Below, piece by piece: positions 45,873-53,794 of a DNA stretch of 64,000 nt (positions within the stretch are counted from its first letter, which is position 1; the number at the start of each line of letters is the position of its first letter). Both the position numbers and the translations under genes were made by a program. This stretch comes from Sporosarcina sp. ANT_H38. Lineage in GTDB: Bacteria > Bacillota > Bacilli > Bacillales_A > Planococcaceae. The stretch covers positions 1,612,001 to 1,676,000 of the forward strand of contig NZ_VOBC01000001.1 of the NCBI RefSeq assembly GCF_008369195.1. Reading direction: 5' to 3'. The notes beneath the pieces were generated by a model. The model worked only from the letters and a program-made list of their open reading frames with translations, was not told where the DNA came from and did not search any database.

Positions 45873-45992
45873 AGAAAAGCGTAAGCGCCTTGGTTAGCTT
45901 GCGAAGGACATAGAGAAAGAACCGGAAGCCGTTCTTTGGCTTTTGGGTATTTCCTGTTTTCCAAAGTGAGCTAGGCGCTGGAAACTGGACAA
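45873..45992. repeat. Best copy of a degenerate intergenic repeat element
   Basis: The stretch between cmk and ypfA contains AAAAGCGTAAGCGCCTTGGT at one end and GAGCTAGGCGCTGGAAACTG at the other, partly inverted to each other (AAGCGCCT / AGGCGCT). Elements of this look are frequent between genes of Sporosarcina-type genomes as I remember them. Fragments recur at 4380, 7608, 20081 and 62062. No frame or transposase is present. Confidence 0.45.
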
Positions 45993-45998
45993 TTGAAA

Positions 45999-46032
45999 AG
46001 AGGAAAGCCCCTTTCACGTGGACTTTCCCCTA
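45999..46032 (-). terminator. Terminator of ypfA
   Basis: On the minus strand GGGAAAG pairs with CTTTCC and is followed by TCTTTT. It lies eight bases after the ypfA stop codon. Confidence 0.5.
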
Positions 46033-46039
46033 CTAAATT

Positions 46040-46681
46040 CTATTTAATATCTCTCATTTGCAACTGCCGCTCAAAACAGAATCGAATAACGTATTGACGT
46101 TCAACCTGATTGATCGCCTCAAATTGAAGTGAAGCAATTATTCTTCCATCTTTTTCCCAAATTCTAATAACCCGTGCATCAGCTTTGACATATTTAATTT
46201 CATGATTCATGAAAGGCAGCACGATTGTCAATGATAATATCTCATCCACTTTGAATGCATCTCGGTTAAGGAGATTTAGCGCGACACCGCCTGCGCTAAA
46301 ATCTGCCGCCACATACTGGGTGAAACGTCCATCTTTCTCAACAGCAATATCGATTGCTGATTCCACCCTCACAAATTCACGTCGTTGAACCTTTATTAGC
46401 TGATCATCGCCAGGGTAGGATAATTTTATCATCGGAATTCCCTCATTAAGCCGACCACTCACTTCAGTCCGGAAAGCATAAGACATTTTCAAATTATCTA
46501 TGAATGTTACGTTCAATTGTGTACCATCCATGAAAAATGCAGTACGCCCCGTTTCAATATGAGTTGGGTAGTCAATCATCACGAATCCGTCTCCTATATC
46601 AACTACTTTACTTTTGAACTTTTCGCTATCCTTTGTAAAGTCTTTATCGATAACAATAATCGTCCCAATCGAAAGTAGCAT
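46040..46681 (-). CDS. ypfA: PilZ-domain c-di-GMP-binding protein YpfA
   Basis: The 213-residue protein has an N-terminal YcgR-like beta domain (about 1-95) and a C-terminal PilZ domain with both ligand motifs intact: R101-x3-R105 in RREFVR and D127-F-S-A-G-G132. In B. subtilis YpfA is a c-di-GMP receptor that inhibits flagellar motility. The ATG follows GTAGGTG. It is flanked by its own terminator and an inverted repeat upstream (46718-46744). Confidence 0.92.
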   Translation of the reverse strand: MLLSIGTIIVIDKDFTKDSEKFKSKVVDIGDGFVMIDYPTHIETGRTAFFMDGTQLNVTFIDNLKMSYAFRTEVSGRLNEGIPMIKLSYPGDDQLIKVQRREFVRVESAIDIAVEKDGRFTQYVAADFSAGGVALNLLNRDAFKVDEILSLTIVLPFMNHEIKYVKADARVIRIWEKDGRIIASLQFEAINQVERQYVIRFCFERQLQMRDIK

Positions 46682-46717
46682 ACCAAAACACCTACCATCC
46701 TTATGTCATATGGTCCC

Positions 46718-46744
46718 GCTTCACGCGTTACCGCCACGTGAAGC
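46718..46744 (+). terminator. Inverted repeat upstream of ypfA (plus-strand terminator shape)
   Basis: GCTTCACG and CGTGAAGC form an 8-bp stem with an 11-nt loop followed by TTTT on the plus strand, where no gene runs. On the minus strand, the direction of ypeB and ypfA, no T run follows. It may be a bidirectional stop, a protein operator or chance. Confidence 0.35.
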
Positions 46745-46794
46745 TTTTCATAAATACCATTATGTCACGATGGGATAGAAATTCCAATGACTAT

Positions 46795-48081
46795 TTACTG
46801 TAGTTTTTCAGTTTTAATCACTTCAGAAGTCTCAGTGTCGACGATTATGGCGTATGTGCCTATTTGCCCATTTTCATCAATTGTTACCGTCAAGTAATGT
46901 GCTAATCTTTGCTCTAACCGATCATTCTCAACATATGCATACTCTTCTTTGACAATTTCGACTCCCGAGTGGAAAAACGTTTTCCAATCTTTTTTCGTTA
47001 TCGGCTGACGGGCCGTCTTCTCTTTTCTAATATACTCGGAAGCATCTAGTCCTACGATACCTCCATTATCCTTGGCAATTTTCAAATGGATTACATCTGA
47101 AAATATTTTAGCTCCATACTCAGTTTCTACTCGGACATATACCATATGCCAAGCTGTATTATTTTCCCTTGCTTCTTCGTAAACAAGATCATTATATCCT
47201 GCTTCCTTTAAAAACGTTTCAGCTTTCTTTTTTAAATCCTCGAACGGAAGACTTTCTTTTCCAAATGGTCTTTCTGTAAGAAATGAAAGTACATGTCCGC
47301 CTTTTTCCGTAATGTCAATGTAACCAACCGACTCAGCTTCGGCAAAACGAATGTGATAAAACGGATAAGGAGAACCAGGTTTACTCATTTCTACACCGAT
47401 TGTCTCATTAGACAATCCGGGAAACAATTTTTTAAATTGAGCAACGGCCTCCTCACGTGTTACTTTAGGATCCTCCATATTTTTCAAATCTTTTTTCTTC
47501 ATGGAATCTGACTCACTTGCTGTCAGTGGAAAATCGCTCTCTGTATACTGCTTTACGCTAGTACCCATACCAGCCCAATCATGACCCGAATCAGCAACAT
47601 CCATTCTCTTTTTCCAATCGTCTATCGATAAATTCCCACTCACCATACCCGATGTTGCAACTTGCCACTCATCCGCCATTGTGCGAAGGTTTTTAGAAGC
47701 CAATTTCATAACACGATGATATTCAACATTATCGTCTGCACGATCAGCTCCCTTCGCGTAGTTACCAAGACGTCCGAGATAATTTAACCATGATGTTGAA
47801 AAACTAGGGTCCAACGGTAATGTTGAAACTGAATTTTTAATATCGGAAGAAAGACGCCAAATGTCCTCACGCGCATTTGAGGAAGCATCCGTTTCATTGA
47901 ACAATAACGTTTTCTTCACGGCAGTATCTAATTCTTCTAGTTTCGTCGACGCATCTGTCATATTATTGGCGTATTGTCCACTTAAAGCGATGGCAAGCTG
48001 TTTATTATCAGCTACTTTACCATAAGAAAAGATCGCCAGTGCTGCTATTGAGTACACGAGTAAAAAAATCATTTTTTTCAT
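46795..48081 (-). CDS. ypeB: Germination protein YpeB
   Basis: YpeB is required for SleB to accumulate and stay inactive in spores, and is degraded during germination. The 428-residue protein has an uncleaved N-terminal membrane segment (about 3-22), a helical domain and three PepSY-like domains in the C-terminal half (EAVAQFKKLFPG, DLKKKAETFLKEAGYN, KDWKTFFHSG). The ATG at 48081 lacks a Shine-Dalgarno site at normal distance; GGAGG is about 33 bases upstream (see findings). It follows sleB, as in other spore formers. Confidence 0.94.
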   Translation of the reverse strand: MKKMIFLLVYSIAALAIFSYGKVADNKQLAIALSGQYANNMTDASTKLEELDTAVKKTLLFNETDASSNAREDIWRLSSDIKNSVSTLPLDPSFSTSWLNYLGRLGNYAKGADRADDNVEYHRVMKLASKNLRTMADEWQVATSGMVSGNLSIDDWKKRMDVADSGHDWAGMGTSVKQYTESDFPLTASESDSMKKKDLKNMEDPKVTREEAVAQFKKLFPGLSNETIGVEMSKPGSPYPFYHIRFAEAESVGYIDITEKGGHVLSFLTERPFGKESLPFEDLKKKAETFLKEAGYNDLVYEEARENNTAWHMVYVRVETEYGAKIFSDVIHLKIAKDNGGIVGLDASEYIRKEKTARQPITKKDWKTFFHSGVEIVKEEYAYVENDRLEQRLAHYLTVTIDENGQIGTYAIIVDTETSEVIKTEKLQ

Positions 48082-48173
48082 ATCACTGCAGAATATTGTT
48101 GGAACTCAATTCACCTCCAACAATTCCCACCTTCCCTCCTTTATCACAAGTTTTCAATACTTTTCTGTAACGA

Positions 48174-48959
48174 TTAATTAGCAAAAATATGCAATCCGAT
48201 TTTTTTAATTTGTGGTCGCGACCAGATCCACTTGCTTGTCGCAGTAATAGGATTAAAATAGTAAATTGCATTTTCGGATGGGTCCCAGCCATTGATTGCA
48301 TCGATAACAGCCTCTTTCGCCCGTTCGTTCGGCGTCAACCAAATTTGCCCGTCAGCAACAGCTGTAAAAGCAAGCGGTTGAAAAATAACCCCGCCAACTG
48401 TATCCGGGAAATCGGGATGTTCAACCCTATTCAAGATAACCGCTGCTACAGCAACTTGCCCTTCGTACGGTTCTCCTCGTGCCTCACCATAGACAGCGTT
48501 TGCCATTAACTTGAGATCCTGATCTGTATACTTGGCAGGCAATTGAACATCTTCTTTTTTACCCGCTCCTTGTTCTACTTGAGAGGCTAGTGGTTTACTG
48601 CCGTAATACGTGAACTTATTTCCTTTATTAATATTATCTTTTACGAATTTCTCATCATACTCTGATACACCCACCAATTTTTTGCGAGTTTTCAACCCTG
48701 CAATTCCGTCTACCGGAAGACCATACTTTTCCTGAAAATTGCGCAACGCCCAATAAGTTCCGTAGCCGAATGTTCCATCGATTGAACCTGTGTAATATCC
48801 GATATATTGAAGCCTCGATTGAAGCTCAATAACATCATCGCCATATGCGCCGCGTGCAATTTCCTGAGAACTGAATGCGTCTATTTTAATAGGTGAAATA
48901 GCATATGCAGATCCAAGTAGCATAACGAGTGTTAACATGCGGATGACCAGTTTTTTCAA
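48174..48959 (-). CDS. sleB: Spore cortex-lytic enzyme SleB
   Basis: SleB is a lytic transglycosylase that degrades cortex peptidoglycan containing muramic lactam during germination. The 261-residue protein has a signal peptide (about 1-28), a peptidoglycan-binding domain (about 37-95, DDVIELQSRLQYIGYYTGSI) and a C-terminal hydrolase_2 domain with NAVYGEARGEPYEGQVAVAA holding the catalytic glutamate. Start is TTG after GGAGG. Expression in the forespore under sigma-G is expected from the family, but no clear sigma-G boxes were seen. Confidence 0.95.
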   Translation of the reverse strand: MKKLVIRMLTLVMLLGSAYAISPIKIDAFSSQEIARGAYGDDVIELQSRLQYIGYYTGSIDGTFGYGTYWALRNFQEKYGLPVDGIAGLKTRKKLVGVSEYDEKFVKDNINKGNKFTYYGSKPLASQVEQGAGKKEDVQLPAKYTDQDLKLMANAVYGEARGEPYEGQVAVAAVILNRVEHPDFPDTVGGVIFQPLAFTAVADGQIWLTPNERAKEAVIDAINGWDPSENAIYYFNPITATSKWIWSRPQIKKIGLHIFAN

Positions 48960-49014
48960 TTTGATTCCTCCTTTTTATATAGCTTGTCCAAAATATTAAA
49001 TATTATTTACAAAT

Positions 49015-49045
49015 AAAAAATGATCCAGCAAAAGCTGAATCACTT
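49015..49045 (-). terminator. Terminator of prsW
   Basis: On the minus strand AGTGATTCAGC pairs with GCTGGATCATT (one mismatch) around TTTT and continues into a T run; the stem overlaps the end of prsW. Confidence 0.75.
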
Positions 49046-49723
49046 TGTTTTCGTTCGCGCTTTGCCTCGAAATTGCTGCATTGCGAACGTATGAGCATAT
49101 TTAACTCTAGTTAAACCGAACCACCAAAGAAACAGCATGAAAGGAATAATTAGATAGAGCCACAAATCACCTATGGCAAGGATGCCATTATAAATGAAAT
49201 GAAGACTGTATGGTGCAAGCACTGCTAAAAATAAGTAGTTTTTCACGTTTGCTTCTTCTGCAAATTTAGCACGACCGAAATAATAACCCATTACAACCCC
49301 GAATAATGCGTGACTGGAAACCGGCAATAACGCCCGAAGGAAAGCCGTATCAGCGCCAAACGCAAGAAGATAAATGATGTTTTCAACCGTCGCAAAACCT
49401 AAAGACACGCTGGCACCATATAGGATTCCGTCATAAGCATCTTCAAACTCAACATGCCGGTAAATGGCAAGCAGTAGAATGAGCCATTTAAAAAATTCCT
49501 CAAGTCCACTCGTAAAAATAACGTTTCGAATGAAATAATTAGAGAAGATACCTTCCTCTTCAAATACATGTTGGATAAACATTATTGGAAAAGTCATGAT
49601 AGCGCCGTATATGAATGTATGGAATAATGTAAGTGATGGCTCTTTTGCAATCTGTTTTCTCAAATAAAAATAGCTAAAGAGCGCCAATCCCGGTGCAATC
49701 GCTACAGTGAACAATATGAACAT
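49040..49723 (-). CDS. prsW: Intramembrane protease PrsW
   Basis: PrsW is the site-1 protease that starts degradation of the anti-sigma factor RsiW on envelope stress. The 227-residue polytopic protein has the essential E75-E76 in GLEEFFKW, ENIIY in a later helix and H138 in SSHALFG, at the positions known from B. subtilis. GGGGG lies seven bases before the ATG. Its substrate RsiW is not in this window; RsiX at 57696 is a different anti-sigma factor. Confidence 0.93.
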   Translation of the reverse strand: MFILFTVAIAPGLALFSYFYLRKQIAKEPSLTLFHTFIYGAIMTFPIMFIQHVFEEEGIFSNYFIRNVIFTSGLEEFFKWLILLLAIYRHVEFEDAYDGILYGASVSLGFATVENIIYLLAFGADTAFLRALLPVSSHALFGVVMGYYFGRAKFAEEANVKNYLFLAVLAPYSLHFIYNGILAIGDLWLYLIIPFMLFLWWFGLTRVKYAHTFAMQQFRGKARTKTK

Positions 49724-49782
49724 CGGCAGGCCCCCATTCTGCTTTATTATAACATGAATACCCTTATACAGGAGGAACCTAT

Positions 49783-50721
49783 TTGAAGAAAAACATTCTA
49801 CTCATCCATACAGGTGGCACAATTTCAATGGAGCTGGATACAAAAACAGGCGGCGTCATTTTAAGCGCTGCGAATCCTCTCGCATTAGAAATTGATAACA
49901 TTCAGCAATTTGCTACGATTACAGAAGTTGAAGCATTTAATTTACCGTCTCCCCACATAACGCCGGAAAAAATGCTTGAACTGGGAGCATTACTTACCGA
50001 GCACGTAAAAAAAGCTCACTTTGATGGTGTCGTCATAACACATGGCACAGACACACTTGAAGAGACCGCTTACTTCTTAGAACTCTCAACAAACTACGAC
50101 ATTCCCATCGTTCTAACCGGGGCGATGCGTTCTTCTAATGAAATCGGATCGGACGGTGTCTATAACCTTATGTCAGCCGTCAGGGTAGCCGCTGACGATG
50201 ACGCAAACGGTAAAGGGGTACTAGTCGTGCTAAACGATGAAATCCACACAGCGACAAACGTGACGAAAACACATTCTAGTAGTGTATCCACTTTCCAAAG
50301 CCCGCAATACGGACCTATTGGCATCGTGACAAAGTCAGATATTCATTTTCATCATGCTCCATTATCTAGAAATTATCTGCCTGTCGAGTCCATTGGCAAA
50401 AAAGTGGCTATGTTTAAAATCTATGCAGGTATGGAATCCGACTTGCTCGTATCGATATCTTCGCTAGGCTATGATGGCGTTGTGCTTGAAGGACTTGGTC
50501 AAGGGAACGTGCCGCCTGATTTGGTCGTCGGTATCAGACGTCTCCTTTCTGAAGGTCTTCCAGTCATCTTAGTTTCTCGATGCTTCAACGGGATTGCACA
50601 GGATATTTATGCCTATGAAGGCGGAGGTAAGATGTTAAAAGATATGGGAGTGCGCTTTGAACATGGGCTCAGCGGTCAAAAAGCACGTTTAAAGCTATTG
50701 CTTGAACTGTGTTCAGTATGA
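49783..50721 (+). CDS. ansA: L-asparaginase, type I
   Basis: The enzyme hydrolyses asparagine to aspartate and ammonia in the cytoplasm. The 312-residue protein has the first catalytic threonine in IHTGGTISM and the second in THGTDTLEETAYFL, and no signal peptide. The start is TTG seven bases after GGAGG. It is divergent from prsW, and no ansB (aspartase) follows it as in the B. subtilis ansAB operon. Confidence 0.94.
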   Translation: MKKNILLIHTGGTISMELDTKTGGVILSAANPLALEIDNIQQFATITEVEAFNLPSPHITPEKMLELGALLTEHVKKAHFDGVVITHGTDTLEETAYFLELSTNYDIPIVLTGAMRSSNEIGSDGVYNLMSAVRVAADDDANGKGVLVVLNDEIHTATNVTKTHSSSVSTFQSPQYGPIGIVTKSDIHFHHAPLSRNYLPVESIGKKVAMFKIYAGMESDLLVSISSLGYDGVVLEGLGQGNVPPDLVVGIRRLLSEGLPVILVSRCFNGIAQDIYAYEGGGKMLKDMGVRFEHGLSGQKARLKLLLELCSV

Positions 50722-51040
50722 AGATTTAGTCTACCTTAAAGGGCAAAAGAAATTTTCCTATTCAATTTGTCACAGATCATTTTAGGATAACTCGTTCAAC
50801 GTATTCTAGATTTGAAACATAGGAGTGCAACTCTCCTACTCAAACGATGGCTAAAACCGCAATCGCTTTTTGGTAAACTATATTCAGCTTGATTAATACT
50901 ACACTCACCAGGAATCCCTAATTCAAATCTTAACCACTGCACTTTACCTTCAATGTGAAACGGGAACTTATTTATTTGTAAAAATAGAAGTCCATATGTT
51001 TTTCATAGTACAAAGTTACATAATTCCCTAGTTACCAACA
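50722..51040. other. Gene-free stretch between ansA and ypdA
   Basis: About 320 bases of AT-rich sequence. A partly palindromic ATAGGAGTGCAACTCTCCTAC occurs at about 50818-50839 but has no T run. No open frame with a ribosome-binding site, repeat or RNA gene was recognised. Confidence 0.5.
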
Positions 51041-51091
51041 AAAAAGGCCACTCTCCCTCTGATTTGAATCACGTGGAAGAGTAGCCTTTTT
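51041..51091 (-). terminator. Terminator of ypdA
   Basis: AAAAAAGGC..ACTCT on one side pairs with AGAGTaGCCTTTTTT on the other around a 20-nt loop, adjoining the ypdA stop codon. It could also stop transcription from ansA. Confidence 0.8.
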
Positions 51092-52074
51092 TATTTTACG
51101 TTATTTGGTTTTGCTTCAATTGCACGGGCAATTATTTCACCATGAAATTTACCGTTTTCTATAAAAATCTCATTAGCATTATTTCCTGCAGCAATTACCC
51201 CTGCAATATATAGCCCTTCGACATTCGTTTCCATTGTTTCTTCGTCAAAAGAAGGACGACCACTTTCTACATCAATCGTAATGCCCATCTTTTTTAGAAA
51301 AGCATAGTCTGGATGATAACCAATCATCGCGAAGACATAATCATTTTCAATGTCGAACAATTCCCCAGCTATTTCAACCGTAACGGAAGAATCAGTGATT
51401 TTGACGACATCCGCATCAAAATGCATGGCTATTTCACCTCTTCTAACGAGACTATCGAATCCGGGTAAAATCCAGGGCTTAACACTTGGAGAATAATCGG
51501 AACCACGGTAAACAACCGAAACCAACGCACCAGCACGTTCCAATTCGAGAGCAGTATCGATTGAAGAGTTCTTCCCTCCAATAACAACGACTTTTTTTCT
51601 AAAAAAAGGATGTGCCTCTTCAAAGTAATGGAAGACGTTTGGAAGATCCTCCCCTTCAATACCAAGGTGATTTGGATTGTCGTAGTAGCCGGTCGCGATT
51701 ACAACGTTTTTAGCCAAATACTCTTCTTTATCCGTCAAAATATGGAAGCCTGTGTTAACTTTTGTAACATCCTCTACCTTTTCAAAACTATTGATAGGAA
51801 TCTCTTTCAATTCCGCAACTTTTCGATAATAAACAAGTGCATCATTCCGCTTCGGTTTGTCTATAGCTGTGATGAATGGAATATCCCCTATAGATAACTT
51901 TATGCTTGAACTGAAAAACGTCTGATGCGTGGGGTATTGATAAATTGAATTGACGATATTGCCTTTTTCGATAACAAGAATATCAAGACCCTGTTTTTGC
52001 AATTCGATTGCCGCTGACAGGCCACACGGACCTCCTCCTACCACAATTACATCTTTTTGTATCATTTTAGTCAA
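51091..52074 (-). CDS. ypdA: Bacillithiol disulfide reductase YpdA
   Basis: YpdA uses NADPH to reduce oxidised bacillithiol. The 327-residue flavoprotein has the FAD loop VVGGGPCGLSAA with its conserved cysteine, the FFSSSIKLSIGD segment, a second nucleotide loop VVIGGKNSSIDTALE and the C-terminal IAGVIAAGNNANEIFIENG. Start is TTG at 52074, four bases after AGGAGT; an ATG nine bases later is possible and gives the B. subtilis-like start. It complements bshA in the bacillithiol system. Confidence 0.93.
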   Translation of the reverse strand: MTKMIQKDVIVVGGGPCGLSAAIELQKQGLDILVIEKGNIVNSIYQYPTHQTFFSSSIKLSIGDIPFITAIDKPKRNDALVYYRKVAELKEIPINSFEKVEDVTKVNTGFHILTDKEEYLAKNVVIATGYYDNPNHLGIEGEDLPNVFHYFEEAHPFFRKKVVVIGGKNSSIDTALELERAGALVSVVYRGSDYSPSVKPWILPGFDSLVRRGEIAMHFDADVVKITDSSVTVEIAGELFDIENDYVFAMIGYHPDYAFLKKMGITIDVESGRPSFDEETMETNVEGLYIAGVIAAGNNANEIFIENGKFHGEIIARAIEAKPNNVK

Positions 52075-52870
52075 AACACTCCTTTACTACACTTTCCCCA
52101 TAATTTATCTCGATGATATGACATTCCGGTGCTGCACCAAGCCTCAGTGGCAACGTAGACGTGCCATATCCATTACTGATAAGCTTTGCCCTACCATTCT
52201 CTAACCGGAACGTCCCTTTATCCTGCAGCCCGTATTTACCTAATCGGATTTGCCCGCCATGCGTATGCCCCGCAAGCATCAATCGAGGCTTATATAACTG
52301 CTCTACTTTCCTGAAAACTGAAGGCGTATGCGTAACCAAAATGAGATGCTCATACTGATCAACAAAACGGAGAGTCGCGTCGACATCAACATTACGACTT
52401 GAAGGATCATCCGTTCCCCCTATGCCCCAACACGTGTGCCCAGGAACAGCAACGCTTTCATTATCAAGTATTTTCCCGCCATGACGGGTAATAATTTCTC
52501 TTAATTCTTCTTCGCCAACTTCACGGTCATTATTGCCCCAAACAAAAAATAGCGGTCCCAATTGCGCTAACTTACGGATATTTTCAGCTACCCGCGTTAA
52601 CGGTACACCTTTTTCGGCAAGATCGCCGCCAACGATGACCATATCGATTTCATGTGCAGATTGAACTTTCGCTAGCAACTTATCATCGATTTTACGCCGA
52701 TGAATATCTGAAATAAAAAACACCGACAATCTTTTAGCGGCCTGATTGTCTGCCGAAACAGTCATGTTGTGGTAAATTACATTCCGCCTTCGCGCACTCA
52801 CAAACATATATGTTAAAAATCCAATCATCAGTGAAACCGATGACCATATCATTTTATTAACCGTAACCAT
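52067..52870 (-). CDS. ypbG: Metallophosphoesterase YpbG
   Basis: A calcineurin-like phosphoesterase of 267 residues, with an N-terminal membrane helix and the metal motifs SDIHR, GGDLAE, GNND and GHTHGGQ. It is related to YkuE/YpbG enzymes that act on UDP-linked or lipid substrates, but the true substrate is unknown. The ATG at 52870 has AGAGG six bases upstream; a frame 27 bases longer is rejected. It overlaps ypdA by eight bases. Confidence 0.85.
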   Translation of the reverse strand: MVTVNKMIWSSVSLMIGFLTYMFVSARRRNVIYHNMTVSADNQAAKRLSVFFISDIHRRKIDDKLLAKVQSAHEIDMVIVGGDLAEKGVPLTRVAENIRKLAQLGPLFFVWGNNDREVGEEELREIITRHGGKILDNESVAVPGHTCWGIGGTDDPSSRNVDVDATLRFVDQYEHLILVTHTPSVFRKVEQLYKPRLMLAGHTHGGQIRLGKYGLQDKGTFRLENGRAKLISNGYGTSTLPLRLGAAPECHIIEINYGESVVKECFD

Positions 52871-52934
52871 GCCCCACCTCTCATTAGAAAAAGGCAAAGA
52901 ATCTATACTTCGCCTTTTTTCACACTACTATTCC

Positions 52935-53615
52935 TCAAGGAATGACAAGCTTCTGCCCAACCCTGATTTCGTTCGATGATAATCCATTCGCGCTTTTAAT
53001 TTTAGCGACGCCGTCTCCGTTACCATAGTATTTCAGTGAAATACGATAAAGGTTTTCACTGCTGCCCACCGTATGTGCTTTCGCTTCTGGCTTGGGCTCC
53101 GGTTTTACTTCTGGTTTCACTTCTGGTTTTACTTCCGGTTTTACCTCTGGTTTAGATTCTACTTTTACTTCTGGTTTCGTCTCGGTTGGTGGATTGGTAT
53201 TCACTGCAGGTTTAGATACTGTTTTATCCACAGTAGTTGTTTCAGTTTTCCCAGCACTCTTTTCGTCCTCTTTACTAGTTGCTTTCTTTTCACTGTCTTT
53301 ATCAGCAACAGCGATGTTACCATCAGATTTCTCATTGTTCATTTCAAAAAGTGTGTCGGTGTCCCCGCCTTTTGCTGATGTACGATCACCTGGAGTATAA
53401 AAATCTGAAATAATGTAGACTAAAATGAGTACCGGAATAAGTGTGAATAATCCAAGAATAACATTAATCATCGTATGACTGGATTTCTTTTTAGATTTAC
53501 GGCCTTTGCTATGCAATTCGCTACGCGATGGTAGCTTGCTAACTTCATGACCTTCGTCTAAACTGATTTCCTTCCTGTGCTCTTCAAATTCAGTCTTGTA
53601 ATCATCATTTTTCAT
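52935..53615 (-). CDS. ypbE: LysM-domain membrane protein (YpbE-like)
   Basis: The 226-residue protein has a charged cytoplasmic segment, one membrane helix (about 48-70), a long low-complexity spacer rich in K, E, P and T with tandem EVKP units, and a C-terminal LysM domain (about 182-226, [20 protein letters not shown]). It should be anchored in the membrane and reach peptidoglycan. AGGAG is eight bases before the ATG at 53615. Position next to ypbG and recS matches B. subtilis YpbE; function unknown. Confidence 0.82.
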   Translation of the reverse strand: MKNDDYKTEFEEHRKEISLDEGHEVSKLPSRSELHSKGRKSKKKSSHTMINVILGLFTLIPVLILVYIISDFYTPGDRTSAKGGDTDTLFEMNNEKSDGNIAVADKDSEKKATSKEDEKSAGKTETTTVDKTVSKPAVNTNPPTETKPEVKVESKPEVKPEVKPEVKPEVKPEPKPEAKAHTVGSSENLYRISLKYYGNGDGVAKIKSANGLSSNEIRVGQKLVIP

Positions 53616-53667
53616 ATCACATTCTCCTATCACATCAAGCTATTCTTTCATTATGACGAATTTTGTC

Positions 53668-53695
53668 ACAAAAATCAAATACACCTTGGTGTATT
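53668..53695 (-). terminator. Possible terminator after recS
   Basis: AATACACC and GGTGTATT form an 8-bp palindrome with a 2-base centre followed by TTTGATTTTTG on the minus strand. It is about 100 bases after the recS stop codon. Confidence 0.4.
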
Positions 53696-53794
53696 TTCGC
53701 GAATGAAGAGGAATTATATTTCATTCCTCCCTGCTGGTCCTGTTGGTCTAAAGGCTTACCTCTGGTGTTTGAAGTTAAATAGACAACAGACCCG

